From Acidobacteriota bacterium (GTDB lineage Bacteria; Acidobacteriota; Terriglobia; Bryobacterales; UBA6623): a stretch of DNA of 40,438 nucleotides. Below, in pieces: positions 23,602 through 35,094 of this stretch; the first letter of the stretch is position 1, and every line of letters starts with the position of its first letter. The position numbers and the translations under genes are program-made. The notes below the pieces were generated by a model. The model was not told the origin of the DNA and made no database searches. It saw nothing but the letters and a program-made list of their open reading frames with translations. The DNA lies in NCBI GenBank assembly GCA_027592785.1, contig JAQCLD010000031.1, positions 1 to 40,438 on the forward strand. Direction: 5' to 3'.

Positions 23602-25701
23602 ATGGCTCGTAAGGTAAAACTGGAGAAGTATCGCAATATCGGCATCGCCGCCCACATTGATGCGGGCAAGACGACGACGACCGAGCGAATCCTTTTCTAT
23701 ACGGGACGGCTTCACCGTATGGGTGAAGTCCACGAAGGCACTGCGACCATGGATTACATGGAGCAGGAGCAAGAGCGCGGCATTACCATCACCTCCGCGG
23801 CGACGACGTGCGCCTGGAAAGACCATCGAATCAACATCATCGACACGCCTGGCCACGTCGATTTCACCGCTGAGGTAGAGCGTTCGCTGCGTGTTCTGGA
23901 CGGTGCCGTAGCGGTATTCGACGCGGTTGCCGGCGTCCAGCCCCAGTCAGAGACGGTCTGGCGGCAAGCGGACAAGTATCGCGTTCCGCGTATCGCGTTC
24001 ATCAACAAGATGGACAAGATCGGCGCTGACTTCGACCACGCGGTTCAGACGATCGTCGATCGTTTGAAGGCGAACCCAGTCCCGATTCAGATTCCGATCG
24101 GCGCCGAGGATAAACTCCTTGGAGCTGTGGATCTGGTTGAAATGATGGCGGTTGTCTGGCGCGACGAGACCCAAGGCGCCTCTTACGACATCGTTGACAT
24201 CCCCGCTGACATGCTGGCGGACGCCCAAGAGCGCCGGGCCAAGTTGATTGAAAAGGTTGCCGAGAGCGACGATCAGCTCTTCGAGAAATACGTCGAAGGC
24301 GCAGACATCACGATCGATGAGTTGAAGGCTGCGATTCGCCGCGCCACGATCTCGCTCAAAGTGACTCCGGTTCTGTGCGGATCGGCCTTCAAGTACAAGG
24401 GCGTGCAGCGCCTGCTGGACGCGGTTGTCGACTATTTGCCGTCGCCGTTGGATGTACCGGCTATCGAGGGAACGGACCTGGACGGCACTACTGCGATGAC
24501 GCGCAAGTCGTCCGACGACGAACCGTTTGCCGCCCTGGTGTTTAAGGTCATCACGGATCCGTTTATCGGGCAGTTGGTGTTCACGCGTATCTATTCGGGC
24601 GTGCTCAAGGCTGGCGAGAGCGTTTTCAACGTAGCCAAGGGCCGCCGCGAGCGCATTGGCCGCTTGCTCGAAATGCACGCCAACAAGCGTGAAGAGCTGG
24701 AAGAAGCGCGTGCGGGTGATATCGTTGCCGTGGTTGGTCTAAAGACTGTCCAGACCGGCGACACCATCTGCGACGAAGACAAGCCGATTGTTCTTGAGCG
24801 CATTGAGTTCCCGGCGCCTGTGCTGAGTTTGGCGATAGAGCCGAAGTCAAAAGCCGACCAGCAGAAGATTGGTCTGGCGTTGGCTAAGCTCTCGCAGGAA
24901 GATCCGACCTTTCAGGTCAAGACCGACGAAGACACCGGGCAGACCGTGTTGTCCGGCATGGGCGAACTGCATCTAGAGATCCTGGTGGATCGCCTGATGC
25001 GGGAGTTCAAGGTCGATGCCAATGTCGGCCGTCCGCAGGTTTCCTATAAGGAGACGATCACGCGGCCTGCAGAGGCGGAAGGAAAGTTCGTTCGCCAGTC
25101 GGGCGGTCGCGGTCAATACGGCCACTGTAAGATTCGCATCGAGCCCCTTGAGGCAACCGAAGAGAACGAAGGTTACGAATTCGTCAACGCGATCAAGGGC
25201 GGTTCGATTCCCAAGGAATACATCAAGCCGACGGAAGCGGGAATTGTCGAGGCCATGGAGGGCGGCGTGCTTGCCGGGTATCCTCTGGTCAACATCAAGG
25301 TTGAGCTATACGACGGAACCTTCCACGAGGTAGACAGTTCCGAAATTGCCTTCAAGGTGGCCGGTTCGATGGCGTTCCGAAGCGCTGCCCAGAAGGCAAA
25401 GCCGGTCCTGCTGGAGCCTGTCATGGCGGTCGAAATAGTCGTGCCGGAAGAGTACATGGGCGATGTCATCGGCGACATCAATCAGCGTCGTGGCCGCGTT
25501 GAAGGCATGGAAATGCGCGGCGGTTCGCAGATTATCAAGACTTTTGTGCCTCTTGCCGAGATGTTCGGCTACGCGACCGACATTCGTTCTCGGACGCAGG
25601 GGCGCGGGACTTTCACAATGCACCTTCACGGCTTCGAACAGGCTCCGGCCAACGTAGCGGAAGAGGTGATTAGCAAGGTTCGCGGCAAGGGCGCGGCCTA
25701 G
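23602..25701 (+). CDS. fusA: Elongation factor G
   Basis: A 699-residue translational GTPase that drives tRNA and mRNA translocation. G1 is [13 protein letters not shown], switch [10 protein letters not shown], and [10 protein letters not shown] gives the base-specificity motif. Domains II-V follow at normal length, including [14 protein letters not shown] and the domain IV segment RGQYGHCKI. The frame is open to ATG 23557, but the conserved start is [15 protein letters not shown] at 23602, with GAAAGG as ribosome site. The 94-nt gap from rpsG is the largest inside the superoperon. Confidence 0.97.
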   Translation: MARKVKLEKYRNIGIAAHIDAGKTTTTERILFYTGRLHRMGEVHEGTATMDYMEQEQERGITITSAATTCAWKDHRINIIDTPGHVDFTAEVERSLRVLDGAVAVFDAVAGVQPQSETVWRQADKYRVPRIAFINKMDKIGADFDHAVQTIVDRLKANPVPIQIPIGAEDKLLGAVDLVEMMAVVWRDETQGASYDIVDIPADMLADAQERRAKLIEKVAESDDQLFEKYVEGADITIDELKAAIRRATISLKVTPVLCGSAFKYKGVQRLLDAVVDYLPSPLDVPAIEGTDLDGTTAMTRKSSDDEPFAALVFKVITDPFIGQLVFTRIYSGVLKAGESVFNVAKGRRERIGRLLEMHANKREELEEARAGDIVAVVGLKTVQTGDTICDEDKPIVLERIEFPAPVLSLAIEPKSKADQQKIGLALAKLSQEDPTFQVKTDEDTGQTVLSGMGELHLEILVDRLMREFKVDANVGRPQVSYKETITRPAEAEGKFVRQSGGRGQYGHCKIRIEPLEATEENEGYEFVNAIKGGSIPKEYIKPTEAGIVEAMEGGVLAGYPLVNIKVELYDGTFHEVDSSEIAFKVAGSMAFRSAAQKAKPVLLEPVMAVEIVVPEEYMGDVIGDINQRRGRVEGMEMRGGSQIIKTFVPLAEMFGYATDIRSRTQGRGTFTMHLHGFEQAPANVAEEVISKVRGKGAA

Positions 25702-25734
25702 TTGTTAGTAGTTTTGTTTCGGGAGTAGATCGGC

Positions 25735-26922
<1,188 letters not shown>

Positions 26923-26940
26923 GACACCGAAGAAACTGTC

Positions 26941-27258
26941 ATGGCTAAAGAACGCATCCGGATCCGCCTGAAGGCTTACGACTATCGTGTACTCGATAAG
27001 TCGACCGGCGAGATTGTCGATACGGCAAAACGGACCGGCGCTAGCGTGGCGGGACCGATCCCGCTGCCGACGATTAAGAACAAGTACACCGTGTTGCGTT
27101 CGCCGCATGCGGATAAGCGTTCACGCGAGCAGTTCGAGATCAGGACGCACAAGCGCCTGCTCGATATCCTCGAGCCGACGCAAGAGACGGTCGATTCACT
27201 GATGCGGCTCGATTTGCCGGCCGGCGTTGACGTGGAAATCAAAGCCTTCGGCAAGTAG
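26941..27258 (+). CDS. rpsJ: 30S ribosomal protein uS10
   Basis: A 105-residue uS10, a 30S head protein that in many bacteria also joins NusB in antitermination. Motifs: [32 protein letters not shown] and [20 protein letters not shown]. It begins what would be the S10 operon in other bacteria, but only 18 nt separate it from tuf and no promoter is seen, so it is read through from upstream. Confidence 0.97.
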   Translation: MAKERIRIRLKAYDYRVLDKSTGEIVDTAKRTGASVAGPIPLPTIKNKYTVLRSPHADKRSREQFEIRTHKRLLDILEPTQETVDSLMRLDLPAGVDVEIKAFGK

Positions 27259-27292
27259 CGGCAGGTAGGGAAGAGGACAAGGAATTACGACG

Positions 27293-27925
27293 ATGGCCCC
27301 AGGAATTCTAGGGAAAAAGATCGGGATGACGCAGATCTTCGACGGCCAAGGCCGCGTGATCCCGGTGACTGCTGTTCAGGCGGGGCCCTGCGTCGTCGTC
27401 CAGCGGAAGACGGTCGAGAAAGACGGCTATAGCGCGATCCAGCTCGGTTTGGTGGAATTCATCAAAGAGAGCCGGGTGACGAAGCCGCGTCTCGGCCACT
27501 TTAAGAAAGCTGGCGTCGAGGCGGCACGGTACGTTCGGGAGTTTCCGATCGCGGGCGATGCGGAGCTCAAGGCGGGTGATAGGATTCTCGCTGCCGAGTT
27601 CAAGCCGAACGACCGGATTGACATCACGGCGAAGCCGAAGGGTCGCGGATTCCAGGGCGTTGTGAAGCGTCACGGATTCAGCGGCGGACCGGATTCGCAT
27701 GGTTCGATGACGCACCGTGCGCCGGGTTCGATCGGTCAGAGTTCCTACCCTTCTCGGGTTATTAAGGGTGTTCGGATGGGTGGCCGCATGGGCGGTACGA
27801 AAGTGACGACGATTGGGTTGCAAGTCGTCGAGGTCCTCGAAGAGGACAACGTAATTTTGGTGAGAGGCGCGGTTCCGGGGCCGAACGGCGGCTATGTCAT
27901 GGTTCGGAGGTCTCAAAAGCAGTAG
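27293..27925 (+). CDS. rplC: 50S ribosomal protein uL3
   Basis: A 210-residue uL3, which binds near the peptidyl-transferase centre and the factor-binding site. Motifs: GILGKKIGMTQIFD at the start, GRGFQGVVKRHGFSGGPDSH and GSIGQSSYPSRVIKGVRMGG in the loop that reaches the active centre. AAGGA lies 8-9 nt before ATG 27293. The length is normal. The rplD gene follows after 2 nt. Confidence 0.97.
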   Translation: MAPGILGKKIGMTQIFDGQGRVIPVTAVQAGPCVVVQRKTVEKDGYSAIQLGLVEFIKESRVTKPRLGHFKKAGVEAARYVREFPIAGDAELKAGDRILAAEFKPNDRIDITAKPKGRGFQGVVKRHGFSGGPDSHGSMTHRAPGSIGQSSYPSRVIKGVRMGGRMGGTKVTTIGLQVVEVLEEDNVILVRGAVPGPNGGYVMVRRSQKQ

Positions 27926-27927
27926 TC

Positions 27928-28551
27928 ATGCCGCAGTTGAACGTCTTCGATCTCAATAACAAGCAAGTCGGTTCAGTCGACGTTGCGGACGCCGTGTTCG
28001 CCGTCGAAGTTTCCGAGGCGCTGCTCTATCAATCGGTTCGCCACTACATGGCTTGCCGGCGAGCTGGCACGCATAAGACCAAGGGCCGCGGTGAAGTCAG
28101 CGGCTCGGGCAAGAAGCTGTGGAAGCAGAAGGGTACGGGTCGCGCCCGCATTGGCTCAGTTCGTTCGCCGATTTGGCGCAAGGGCGGTACGGTTCACGGA
28201 CCCCAGCCGCGTGATTATTCCTATAAGTTCCCGAAGAAGATGCAGATCGGCGCTTTGCGCTCTGCGCTGACGGCCAAGCTGAACGACGGCGCGATCAAAG
28301 TGGTCGATGAGTTTTCGATCGGCGGGCATCGCACTAGAGATTTCGCCGAGGTGCTGAAGAAGCTGCAGGTCGGTCGGAAGGTGCTGCTGGTGGACAACAG
28401 CGACAACCACAACTTGGAGTTGTCGAGCCGTAATTTGCCCGGCGTAACCTTGGTCGACAGCCAGGACGTGCATCCGTACCATCTGTTGAACGCTGAGACG
28501 ATCATCTTCTCCAAGGCAACTGTTGAGAAGTGCAGTGAGGCGCTGTCATGA
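27928..28551 (+). CDS. rplD: 50S ribosomal protein uL4
   Basis: A 207-residue uL4, whose loop lines the nascent-peptide tunnel. Seen are HKTKGRGEVSGSGKKLWKQK and GTGRARIGSVRSPIWRKGG, the tunnel-loop region. In E. coli uL4 represses the S10 operon; that leader element is absent here because no separate S10 promoter exists. Its end overlaps rplW by 4 nt (ATGA). Confidence 0.97.
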   Translation: MPQLNVFDLNNKQVGSVDVADAVFAVEVSEALLYQSVRHYMACRRAGTHKTKGRGEVSGSGKKLWKQKGTGRARIGSVRSPIWRKGGTVHGPQPRDYSYKFPKKMQIGALRSALTAKLNDGAIKVVDEFSIGGHRTRDFAEVLKKLQVGRKVLLVDNSDNHNLELSSRNLPGVTLVDSQDVHPYHLLNAETIIFSKATVEKCSEALS

Positions 28552-28835
28552 ACGTATACGAAGTTCTGAGGGGGCCTTGCGTCACCGAGAAATCAGAAAT
28601 GATCCGAGCGCTGGAGCAAAGTCTTTGCTTCCGGGTGCATCCGGACGCCACGAAGACGGACGTCAAGAATGCGGTCCAGAAGGTATTCAGCGTCAAGGTA
28701 GCCGGAGTACGGACGGCGAATTACGACGGCAAGCTTCGCCGCCGCGGCCGCTATGCGGGCTACAAGCCCAACTGGAAGAAGGCCTACGTGAAGCTTGCGG
28801 ACGGCCAGAAGATGGTCGAGTACGCGCAGATTTAG
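28548..28835 (+). CDS. rplW: 50S ribosomal protein uL23
   Basis: A 95-residue uL23, which sits at the tunnel exit and docks trigger factor and the signal recognition particle. Motifs: VLRGPCVTEKSE near the front, RVHPDATKTDVKNAVQKVF and GYKPNWKKAYVKLADGQ. It is translationally coupled to rplD through an ATGA overlap. The length is normal. Confidence 0.95.
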   Translation: MNVYEVLRGPCVTEKSEMIRALEQSLCFRVHPDATKTDVKNAVQKVFSVKVAGVRTANYDGKLRRRGRYAGYKPNWKKAYVKLADGQKMVEYAQI

Positions 28836-28879
28836 GTTGGATTTAGCGACACCCAGATAGAAGAGGGGCGCGAGACGAG

Positions 28880-29713
28880 ATGGGCATTAAGACCTACAGA
28901 CCAACGACGAAGACGAAGCGGTTTGCGACGACCGTTACACGTGAAGAGATCACGCGGCAGCGTCCCGAGCGCTCGCTCGTCGAAGGTTTGGTGAAAAAGT
29001 CCGGCGGCCGCAATAACAGCGGTTCGCTTACGAGTTGGTTTCGCGGCGGCGGCCATAAGCGGCGCTACCGCCTGATTGACTTCAAGCGCGACAAGGCGGG
29101 CGTACCTGCCAAGGTTGCGTCGATTGAGTACGATCCGAATCGGTCGGCAAACATTGCTTTGCTGCATTACGCCGATGGAGAGAAGCGCTACATCCTGCAG
29201 CCGGTCGGCTTGAAGGTTGGAGTGACGCTGCTATCCGGGCCTGAGGCGGATATCTTGGTCGGCAACTCGTTGCCGCTTAAGAACATTCCTCCGGGTACGT
29301 TGGTTCACAATGTGGAACTTCGGCCGGGCAAGGGCGGGCAGATGGGCCGTGCGGCTGGCGCTGAGATTCGTCTCGTATCCCGTGAGGCCGATTACGCTCT
29401 GCTGAAGTTGCCCTCGGGCGAAGTTCGGCGCGTATTGGCTGATTGCACGGCGACGGTTGGACGGGTCGGCAACGTAGACCACCAGAATGAAAAGCTGGGC
29501 AAGGCGGGCAGGGCGCGTTGGAAGGGACGGCGTCCGCATAACCGCGGCGTTACGATGAATCCGGTGGATCACCCGCACGGCGGCGGCGAAGGCCGTACGT
29601 CTGGCGGTCGTCATCCCGTCACGCCTTGGGGGCAACCGACTCGCGGCTATAAGACGCGGAACAACCCGAGAACGGACAAGTTTATCGTGACCAAACGCGG
29701 CGGGAAGAAGTAA
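28880..29713 (+). CDS. rplB: 50S ribosomal protein uL2
   Basis: A 277-residue uL2, needed for subunit joining and the peptidyl-transferase centre. Motifs: [47 protein letters not shown] and the functional loop [20 protein letters not shown] with its key His. The gap after rplW is 44 nt, with a GAGGGG purine run well upstream of the ATG. The length is typical. Confidence 0.97.
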   Translation: MGIKTYRPTTKTKRFATTVTREEITRQRPERSLVEGLVKKSGGRNNSGSLTSWFRGGGHKRRYRLIDFKRDKAGVPAKVASIEYDPNRSANIALLHYADGEKRYILQPVGLKVGVTLLSGPEADILVGNSLPLKNIPPGTLVHNVELRPGKGGQMGRAAGAEIRLVSREADYALLKLPSGEVRRVLADCTATVGRVGNVDHQNEKLGKAGRARWKGRRPHNRGVTMNPVDHPHGGGEGRTSGGRHPVTPWGQPTRGYKTRNNPRTDKFIVTKRGGKK

Positions 29714-29739
29714 CGGCTGAGGAGCGGCAGAGTTAAGAA

Positions 29740-30009
29740 ATGGGGCGTTCACTAAAAAAAGGTCCGTTTTACGACGAGCATCTCGACCGAAAGGTCCAAT
29801 CGGCTATTTCGACCGGTGATCGCAAGGTGATCAAGACTTGGTCGCGGCGGTCCACGATACTGCCGGAGTGGGTGAACCAAACGCTCGCCGTGCACAACGG
29901 AAGGAAGTTCATTCCGGTGTTCGTCACGGAGAACATGGTGGGTCACAAGCTCGGCGAGTTCGCTGCGACCCGGACGTTCCGCGGTCACACGGGCGGGAAG
30001 GCAAGGTAA
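29740..30009 (+). CDS. rpsS: 30S ribosomal protein uS19
   Basis: An 89-residue uS19 of the 30S head, forming part of the bridge with uS13. Motifs: [29 protein letters not shown] and [28 protein letters not shown] site lies upstream. The rplV gene starts 6 nt after its stop. Confidence 0.96.
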   Translation: MGRSLKKGPFYDEHLDRKVQSAISTGDRKVIKTWSRRSTILPEWVNQTLAVHNGRKFIPVFVTENMVGHKLGEFAATRTFRGHTGGKAR

Positions 30010-30015
30010 GCGAAG

Positions 30016-30390
30016 ATGACGGCTACAGCTAAAGCAAAGTATGTGAGGGTCTCGCCGCAAAAGGCGCGGCTGGTAGTCGACCTGATTCGTGGGTTGCCCG
30101 TGGGCGAGGCGTTGGTTCGTCTCAGCGTGACCAACAAGGGCGTCGCGCCGGCGGTGTCCAAGGTGCTGAGCTCGGCGGTGGCGAACGCGCAGGATCGCGG
30201 CGACGTGGATGTCGACGACTTGCGAGTGTCCGCGGCTTGGGTTGACGAAGGTCCGCGGTTGAAGCGCTTGCGTCCGGCGCCGATGGGCCGCGCTTTCCGT
30301 TACTTTCACCGCATGAGTCATATCATCGTTTCTGTTTCCGACGGCCATGACGCCGTGGATACCCAAGAAACCGGGGAGACCGAAGAGTAA
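30016..30390 (+). CDS. rplV: 50S ribosomal protein uL22
   Basis: A 124-residue uL22, whose long hairpin lines the peptide tunnel. Seen are [42 protein letters not shown] and [16 protein letters not shown]. An acidic tail of about 15 residues ([13 protein letters not shown]) extends beyond the usual 110 residues. rpsC starts 4 nt later; the two are coupled. Confidence 0.96.
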   Translation: MTATAKAKYVRVSPQKARLVVDLIRGLPVGEALVRLSVTNKGVAPAVSKVLSSAVANAQDRGDVDVDDLRVSAAWVDEGPRLKRLRPAPMGRAFRYFHRMSHIIVSVSDGHDAVDTQETGETEE

Positions 30391-30394
30391 ACAG

Positions 30395-31243
30395 ATGGGT
30401 CAAAAAGTTCATCCGTACGGGTTCCGGCTGGGGTACACAAAAACCTGGCGTTCGCGCTGGTTTGCGGGCCACGGCTACGCCGACCTAGTCGCCGAAGATC
30501 AACAGATCAAGGATCAGTTGAGAAAACGCCTGAAAGCCGCCGGCATTAGTTCGATTGAGATCGATCGTCCCGGCAACAAGTTGAGAGTGACGATTCGGAC
30601 TGCGCGTCCCGGCATCATTATTGGCCGCCGCGGCACTGAGATCGAGAAGCTCAAGCTGGATCTGCAGAAGAAGACGGATCGCGAGATCTATATCGACATC
30701 CAAGAGGTGCACCGGCCTGAGCTGGACGCCCAATTGGTTGCCGAGTCGGTAGCGATGCAGATTGAAAAGCGCGTCGCATTCCGCCGCGCCATGCGTAAGG
30801 CGGTTGACTCCGCGCAGCGCTTTGGTTGCAAGGGAATCAAGGTTTGGGTTGCGGGCCGTTTGAACGGCAACGAAATCGCTCGCACGGAGTGGTATCTGCA
30901 AGGCCGTTTGCCGCTGCAGACTCTCCGTGCCGACATAGACTACGGCTTTTGTGAAGCCCACACGACGTACGGAATTATCGGCGTCAAGTGCTGGATTTAT
31001 CGCGGCGAGATTATCGACGGTAAGTCGACCGGTGAGTTGGAACCGCCGAAGCGTCGTCCGCAAGCGGCGCGGCGTCCGCCGGAAGGACAGCCGTATCGGC
31101 CTCCGGTAGAGGCTGCACCGTCGGCTCCGGTCGTTGAGCAGCCTCCGGTTGCAGCGCCGGTAGCAGCTGCCGTTGAGGAAACTCCTGCTTTCCGTCCGCC
31201 AGTTGGTTTGCCGACTACTGACGGTGGCGAGGGCAAGGACTAG
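30395..31243 (+). CDS. rpsC: 30S ribosomal protein uS3 with Pro-rich tail
   Basis: A 282-residue uS3, lining the mRNA entry tunnel. The start is ATG 30395 ([15 protein letters not shown]); the frame is open earlier, but only across rplV. The KH domain has [16 protein letters not shown] and the C-terminal domain [20 protein letters not shown]. The core ends near residue 212. About 70 further residues are Pro-, Ala- and Val-rich (for example [18 protein letters not shown]) and likely disordered. Most bacterial uS3 proteins end at 210-240. Confidence 0.96.
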   Translation: MGQKVHPYGFRLGYTKTWRSRWFAGHGYADLVAEDQQIKDQLRKRLKAAGISSIEIDRPGNKLRVTIRTARPGIIIGRRGTEIEKLKLDLQKKTDREIYIDIQEVHRPELDAQLVAESVAMQIEKRVAFRRAMRKAVDSAQRFGCKGIKVWVAGRLNGNEIARTEWYLQGRLPLQTLRADIDYGFCEAHTTYGIIGVKCWIYRGEIIDGKSTGELEPPKRRPQAARRPPEGQPYRPPVEAAPSAPVVEQPPVAAPVAAAVEETPAFRPPVGLPTTDGGEGKD

Positions 31244-31273
31244 CTTGAGGCCGAGAGAAGAAGGGTATTTGCC

Positions 31274-31699
31274 ATGTTGATGCCGAGAAAAGTCAAGCAC
31301 CGCAAGGTCCAGCGCGGTAACCGTCGCGGCAAGGCGTATCGCGGCTCCAGCTTGTCCTTTGGCGATTTCGGGCTGAAGGCAATGGAGCCGGCGTGGGTAA
31401 CGGATCGTCAGATTGAGGCCGCTAGAGTGGCGATCAATCGACACGTGAAGCGCGGCGCCAAACTTTGGATTCGAATTTTTCCGCATAAGCCGGTCACCAA
31501 GAAGCCGGCGGAAACTCGAATGGGTAAAGGTAAAGGAGCTCCAGATCATTGGGTTGCCGTCGTCAAGCCGGGCAAGATCATGTTTGAGCTGGAAGGCGTG
31601 CCATTGGCTTTGGCGAAGCGTGCGATGGAGCTCGCTGCGCGCAAGCTTTCGGTGCCGGTCAAGTTCGTTAGCCGCGAAGGCGGGGAGTTGAAGGCGTGA
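31274..31699 (+). CDS. rplP: 50S ribosomal protein uL16
   Basis: A 141-residue uL16, close to the aminoacyl-tRNA site. Motifs: [36 protein letters not shown] and [11 protein letters not shown]. The start is ATG 31274; a second ATG two codons later is possible. The stop overlaps rpmC by 4 nt (GTGA). Confidence 0.96.
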   Translation: MLMPRKVKHRKVQRGNRRGKAYRGSSLSFGDFGLKAMEPAWVTDRQIEAARVAINRHVKRGAKLWIRIFPHKPVTKKPAETRMGKGKGAPDHWVAVVKPGKIMFELEGVPLALAKRAMELAARKLSVPVKFVSREGGELKA

Positions 31700-31896
31700 A
31701 GTCGGAAGAATTCAAACAGTTCACCCTCGAAGAGTCGGTAGCCAAAGAGGGGGAGATACGCGAACAACTCTTCCGGTTGCGGTTCCAGCTTTCCATGGGC
31801 CAGGTTGACGGAATTAAGAAGTACCGCGCTCTCAAGAAAGATTTAGCGCGATTGTTGACGGTGCGCACGCAGCACGCTGCGCAGGCGGGGGCGTAA
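31696..31896 (+). CDS. rpmC: 50S ribosomal protein uL29
   Basis: A 66-residue uL29, a two-helix protein next to the tunnel exit. The pattern [41 protein letters not shown] helix pair is clear over residues 22-58. It begins with GTG inside the rplP stop (GTGA), so translation is coupled. The rpsQ gene follows after 6 nt. Confidence 0.93.
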   Translation: MKSEEFKQFTLEESVAKEGEIREQLFRLRFQLSMGQVDGIKKYRALKKDLARLLTVRTQHAAQAGA

Positions 31897-31902
31897 GTCA
31901 AG

Positions 31903-32193
31903 ATGAGTGAAGAGCGCAAGCCGCACAAGCAGACCAAAGTGGGCGAGGTTGTCTCGACCAAGATGCAAAAGACGATTGTCGTTCAAGTAGAACGCCGTGT
32001 GCCGCATCCGCTGTACCGCCGCATCGTGAGCCAACGGAAGAAGTTCCATGCGCATGACGAGACGGGAGAAGCGCGAGTGGGTGATCGGGTGTCGATCATT
32101 GAATGCCGTCCGTTGTCGAAGACCAAGTCTTGGCAGCTGGAGAAAGTTCTGTTCCGCGCCGCGCAGGTGGACCTGGGCGGATCGGACGAATAG
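31903..32193 (+). CDS. rpsQ: 30S ribosomal protein uS17
   Basis: A 96-residue uS17, an early-assembly 30S protein with an OB fold. Motifs: [39 protein letters not shown] and [18 protein letters not shown]. It is a little longer than the usual 80-90 because of charged ends ([10 protein letters not shown] and VDLGGSDE). A gap of 42 nt precedes rplN. Confidence 0.95.
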   Translation: MSEERKPHKQTKVGEVVSTKMQKTIVVQVERRVPHPLYRRIVSQRKKFHAHDETGEARVGDRVSIIECRPLSKTKSWQLEKVLFRAAQVDLGGSDE

Positions 32194-32235
32194 GTCTGTC
32201 GATAGCGACGGAGAGTAGAGAAGGACGCGAAAGTC

Positions 32236-32604
32236 ATGATCGGTATGCAGACTCGGCTCGATGTAGCCGACAATTCCGGGGCTCGCAAGTTGCAGACCAT
32301 TCTGCCGCGTGGCGGTAGTGTGGGCTCGAAGGCGGGTCTGGGGGATGTCGTTACCGCGTCGGTGAAAGAAGCGGCTCCGAACGGAAACGTGAAGAAGGGC
32401 CAGGTTGTGCGGGCGGTTATTGTGCGGATGCGCAAGGAATCGCGGCGTAACGACGGCACGTACATCCGCTTCGATCAGAATGCAGCCGTGTTGATCAATG
32501 ATTTGGGCGAGCCGATTGGAACGCGCGTATTCGGGCCTGTAGCTCGTGAGTTACGCGAGAAGCGCTTCATGAAGATCGTTTCGCTCGCGCCGGAAGTCAT
32601 CTAA
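32236..32604 (+). CDS. rplN: 50S ribosomal protein uL14
   Basis: A 122-residue uL14, which forms bridges to the 30S subunit and contacts ribosome-silencing factor. Motifs: [40 protein letters not shown] and [20 protein letters not shown]. The length is exactly typical. It would start the spc operon elsewhere; here no separate promoter is seen. Confidence 0.97.
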   Translation: MIGMQTRLDVADNSGARKLQTILPRGGSVGSKAGLGDVVTASVKEAAPNGNVKKGQVVRAVIVRMRKESRRNDGTYIRFDQNAAVLINDLGEPIGTRVFGPVARELREKRFMKIVSLAPEVI

Positions 32605-32623
32605 GCAGGCAAGGAATTAACAG

Positions 32624-32983
32624 ATGCCAGCGCAGAAACAGCAAGCAGCAGTCAGGACCCGCTTGGTCAAGGAAGACATTGTCGAGGCGATTGCCGGCAA
32701 GTCGAAGGGCAAGCGAGGACGTGTGCTCGCTATCGACCGCAAGAACGGACGGGTCTTGGTCGAGCACCTGATGATGATCAAAAAGCACGTGCGACCGAAT
32801 CCGCAGAAGCAGATCAAGGGCGGGATCGCGGAGCGCGAGGCCTACTTTAATATTTCAAATGTGATGATCGTGTGCCCTGACGACGGCCCGGTGAGAATCG
32901 GCACCGAAGTCTCGGCGGACGGAACTCGGACGCGTGTGTGTCGCAAGTGCGGCAAGCCGCTCGAAAAGAAGAAGGCGAAGTAA
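32624..32983 (+). CDS. rplX: 50S ribosomal protein uL24
   Basis: A 119-residue uL24, an early 50S assembly factor. It shows the KOW motif region EDIVEAIAGKSKGKRGRVLA, IKKHVRPNPQ and GGIAEREAYFNISNVMIVCP. The C-terminal VCRKCGKPLE has two Cys (CxxC), common in bacterial uL24. It is longer than usual at the N terminus by about ten Ala/Gln-rich residues. rplE follows after 3 nt. Confidence 0.95.
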   Translation: MPAQKQQAAVRTRLVKEDIVEAIAGKSKGKRGRVLAIDRKNGRVLVEHLMMIKKHVRPNPQKQIKGGIAEREAYFNISNVMIVCPDDGPVRIGTEVSADGTRTRVCRKCGKPLEKKKAK

Positions 32984-32986
32984 GAG

Positions 32987-33532
32987 ATGCCGACTCCTAG
33001 GCTAAAGACGAAGTATTTGGAAGAGATCGCGCCGGCGCTCCTGCAAGAGTTTAACTACTCGAGCCCGATGGCAGCGCCGAAGCTGATCTGCATCAAGCTG
33101 AACATCGGCATGGGCGCGGCTTCGCAGAATGCGCGGCTGATGGATTCGGCTGTTGAAGAGCTGACGGCAATCGCCGGCCAGCGTCCAATTGTTACCAAGG
33201 CTCGCAAGTCGATCGCTCAGTTCAAGTTGCGCGAGGGCATGCCGATCGGCTGCACCGTGACGCTGCGGGGCGACAGGATGTACGAGTTTCTGGATCGTTT
33301 AATTTCCGTGGCGTTGCCCCGTGTTCGCGATTTTCGCGGCATCGGACCGAAGTCGTTCGACGGCCGCGGCAACTACACGCTTGGCGTGCGTGAGCACACG
33401 ATCTTCCCAGAGATTGATTACACCAAGACCGAGAATGTGAAGGGTATGAATGTGACGATCGTCACGACGGCGAGGAAGGACGGCGAAGCGCTGAGCATGC
33501 TCACGCGCTTTGGAATGCCGTTCCGCAAGTAG
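32987..33532 (+). CDS. rplE: 50S ribosomal protein uL5
   Basis: A 181-residue uL5, which binds 5S rRNA and contacts the P-site tRNA. Motifs: [53 protein letters not shown] and the end [20 protein letters not shown]. The length is typical. The rpsN gene follows after 12 nt with a GGGAG ribosome site. Confidence 0.97.
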   Translation: MPTPRLKTKYLEEIAPALLQEFNYSSPMAAPKLICIKLNIGMGAASQNARLMDSAVEELTAIAGQRPIVTKARKSIAQFKLREGMPIGCTVTLRGDRMYEFLDRLISVALPRVRDFRGIGPKSFDGRGNYTLGVREHTIFPEIDYTKTENVKGMNVTIVTTARKDGEALSMLTRFGMPFRK

Positions 33533-33544
33533 TCAGGGAGAGTT

Positions 33545-33730
33545 ATGGCCACCCAAGCCAAGATGGCGCGAGAGCGCAAGAAGCTGAAGTTCAAGGTTCG
33601 TCATCGGAATCGGTGTCGGCGGTGTGGTCGGCCTCGTGGTTATATCCGCAAGTTTGAGATGTGCCGCTTGTGCGTGCGTCAGTTGGCTCTGTTGGGCGAA
33701 TTGCCTGGCGTGACCAAGTCGAGCTGGTAG
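33545..33730 (+). CDS. rpsN: 30S ribosomal protein uS14, short zinc type
   Basis: A 61-residue uS14 of the short, zinc-binding (type Z) form. Four Cys at 24, 27, 40 and 43 (CRRC and CRLC) make a zinc ribbon; the end is LPGVTKSSW. The zinc-free long form found in many bacteria is about 100 residues. Presence of this form makes the ribosome a zinc store. Confidence 0.95.
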   Translation: MATQAKMARERKKLKFKVRHRNRCRRCGRPRGYIRKFEMCRLCVRQLALLGELPGVTKSSW

Positions 33731-33748
33731 GGAAGAGGGTTCAAAGAG

Positions 33749-34144
33749 ATGATGAGTGATCCCATCGCCGATATGTTGACGCGCATTCGCAACGCGATGA
33801 ATGCCGGTCATCCCAAGGCCGAGATTCCTGCCTCGAAGCTCAAGATCGAGTTGGCTCGTATCCTGAAGCAAGAAGGTTTCGTTGCCAACTACCGCGTCGC
33901 CGACGATGACGGCAAGCGGACGATTAAGGTGTACCTGAAGTACCGCCCTGACAGCCGCCCGGTCATTACCAAGATTGACCGCGTCTCAAAGCCGGGCCGA
34001 CGGGTATACACCGACTCCGGGCGTGTGCCAAGAGTCATCGGCGGATTGGGAATTAATGTTTTGACGACTTCGCGCGGCGTGATGACGGGTAAGCAGGCCC
34101 GTGAAATGGGCGTCGGCGGAGAGATCCTCTGTAACGTGTACTAA
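33749..34144 (+). CDS. rpsH: 30S ribosomal protein uS8
   Basis: A 131-residue uS8, which binds the central domain of 16S rRNA and in E. coli represses the spc operon. Motifs: SDPIADMLTRIRNAMNAGH, RVSKPGRRVYTDS and the C-terminal GVMTGKQAREMGVGGEILC. The gene begins with two ATG codons (33749 and 33752); the first is used here. GGGAAGAGGG lies upstream. Confidence 0.96.
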   Translation: MMSDPIADMLTRIRNAMNAGHPKAEIPASKLKIELARILKQEGFVANYRVADDDGKRTIKVYLKYRPDSRPVITKIDRVSKPGRRVYTDSGRVPRVIGGLGINVLTTSRGVMTGKQAREMGVGGEILCNVY

Positions 34145-34147
34145 GCC

Positions 34148-34681
34148 ATGTCGAGAATCGGAAATTTAGCAGTGCCGACCCCGAGCGGGGCCACGATTCA
34201 GATCGAGCCCGGATTGGTGCGCGCCAAGGGTCCCAAGGGCGAGTTGACGTCTCCGATTCCGGAAGGGATAGAAGCGAAGCTTGAGGATGGGAGTCTGACG
34301 TTCACGCGAGCAGGCGATCAATACGCGGCCAATCATGGACTGGCGCGGGCTCTAGCGGCCAATGCTGTCCAGGGCGTAACCACGGGTTTTACGAAGAACT
34401 TGGAGATCGTCGGCGTGGGTTTCCGCGCAGCGGTCGCGGGCAACGTGGCGATTTTTAGCCTGGGCTATTCGCACCAAATCGAAGTGGTCATGCCGGCGGG
34501 CGTCGAGATCAAGATTGAACAGAATACGAAGATTGAGATAAGCGGTAGCGACAAGCAGCAGGTAGGGCAAGTGGCCGCCCTAATTCGCGGACTGCGCAAG
34601 CCGGACCCATATAAGCAGAAAGGTGTCCGCTACGCAGGAGAAATCCTTCGCAAGAAGGAAGGAAAGACCGGCTCGAAGTAG
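34148..34681 (+). CDS. rplF: 50S ribosomal protein uL6
   Basis: A 177-residue uL6, a two-domain protein near the factor-binding site. Motifs: MSRIGNLAVPTPSGATI, FTKNLEIVGVGFRAAVAGN and PDPYKQKGVRYAGEILRKKE, the last being the signature end. It lies 3 nt after rpsH. The length is typical. Confidence 0.96.
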   Translation: MSRIGNLAVPTPSGATIQIEPGLVRAKGPKGELTSPIPEGIEAKLEDGSLTFTRAGDQYAANHGLARALAANAVQGVTTGFTKNLEIVGVGFRAAVAGNVAIFSLGYSHQIEVVMPAGVEIKIEQNTKIEISGSDKQQVGQVAALIRGLRKPDPYKQKGVRYAGEILRKKEGKTGSK

Positions 34682-34705
34682 TTGCCGCAGGAGCATTAGA
34701 CAGCG

Positions 34706-35068
34706 ATGTATACGCCTCCGAATCGACGAGAAATCCGCGCGACCATTCATCGCCGGATCCGCTCGCAAGTAAGTGGAACCGAGGGCAGGCCGCGTTTGGC
34801 GATCTTCCGCTCGTCCAAGCATATCTACGCCCAGATCGTCGACGACATTGCCGGCCGCACGTTGGCGTCGGCCTCGACACGCGATGGGGATGTCAAGGGC
34901 TCCTACGGCGGCAACATCGAGGCTGCCAAGAAAATCGGCGGCCTAGTGGCGTCGCGCGCCAAAGCGGCGGGCGTCGAACTGGTCGTGTTTGACCGCGGCG
35001 GTCACCGTTATCACGGGCGAGTGAAGGCCTTGGCCGACGCCGCGCGTGACGGCGGACTGAAGTTCTAA
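34706..35068 (+). CDS. rplR: 50S ribosomal protein uL18
   Basis: A 120-residue uL18, which carries 5S rRNA into the 50S subunit. Motifs: [22 protein letters not shown] start ([20 protein letters not shown]), [10 protein letters not shown] and [20 protein letters not shown]. The length is typical. A GGAG ribosome site lies before ATG 34706. Confidence 0.95.
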   Translation: MYTPPNRREIRATIHRRIRSQVSGTEGRPRLAIFRSSKHIYAQIVDDIAGRTLASASTRDGDVKGSYGGNIEAAKKIGGLVASRAKAAGVELVVFDRGGHRYHGRVKALADAARDGGLKF

Positions 35069-35094
35069 GGGTGATCGGGAGATCGTAAGTCGAA

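Noticed and set aside
30485..31549. A 354-codon minus-strand frame across rpsC and rplP
   Set aside because: It is fully antisense to conserved ribosomal proteins and has no recognisable motif.
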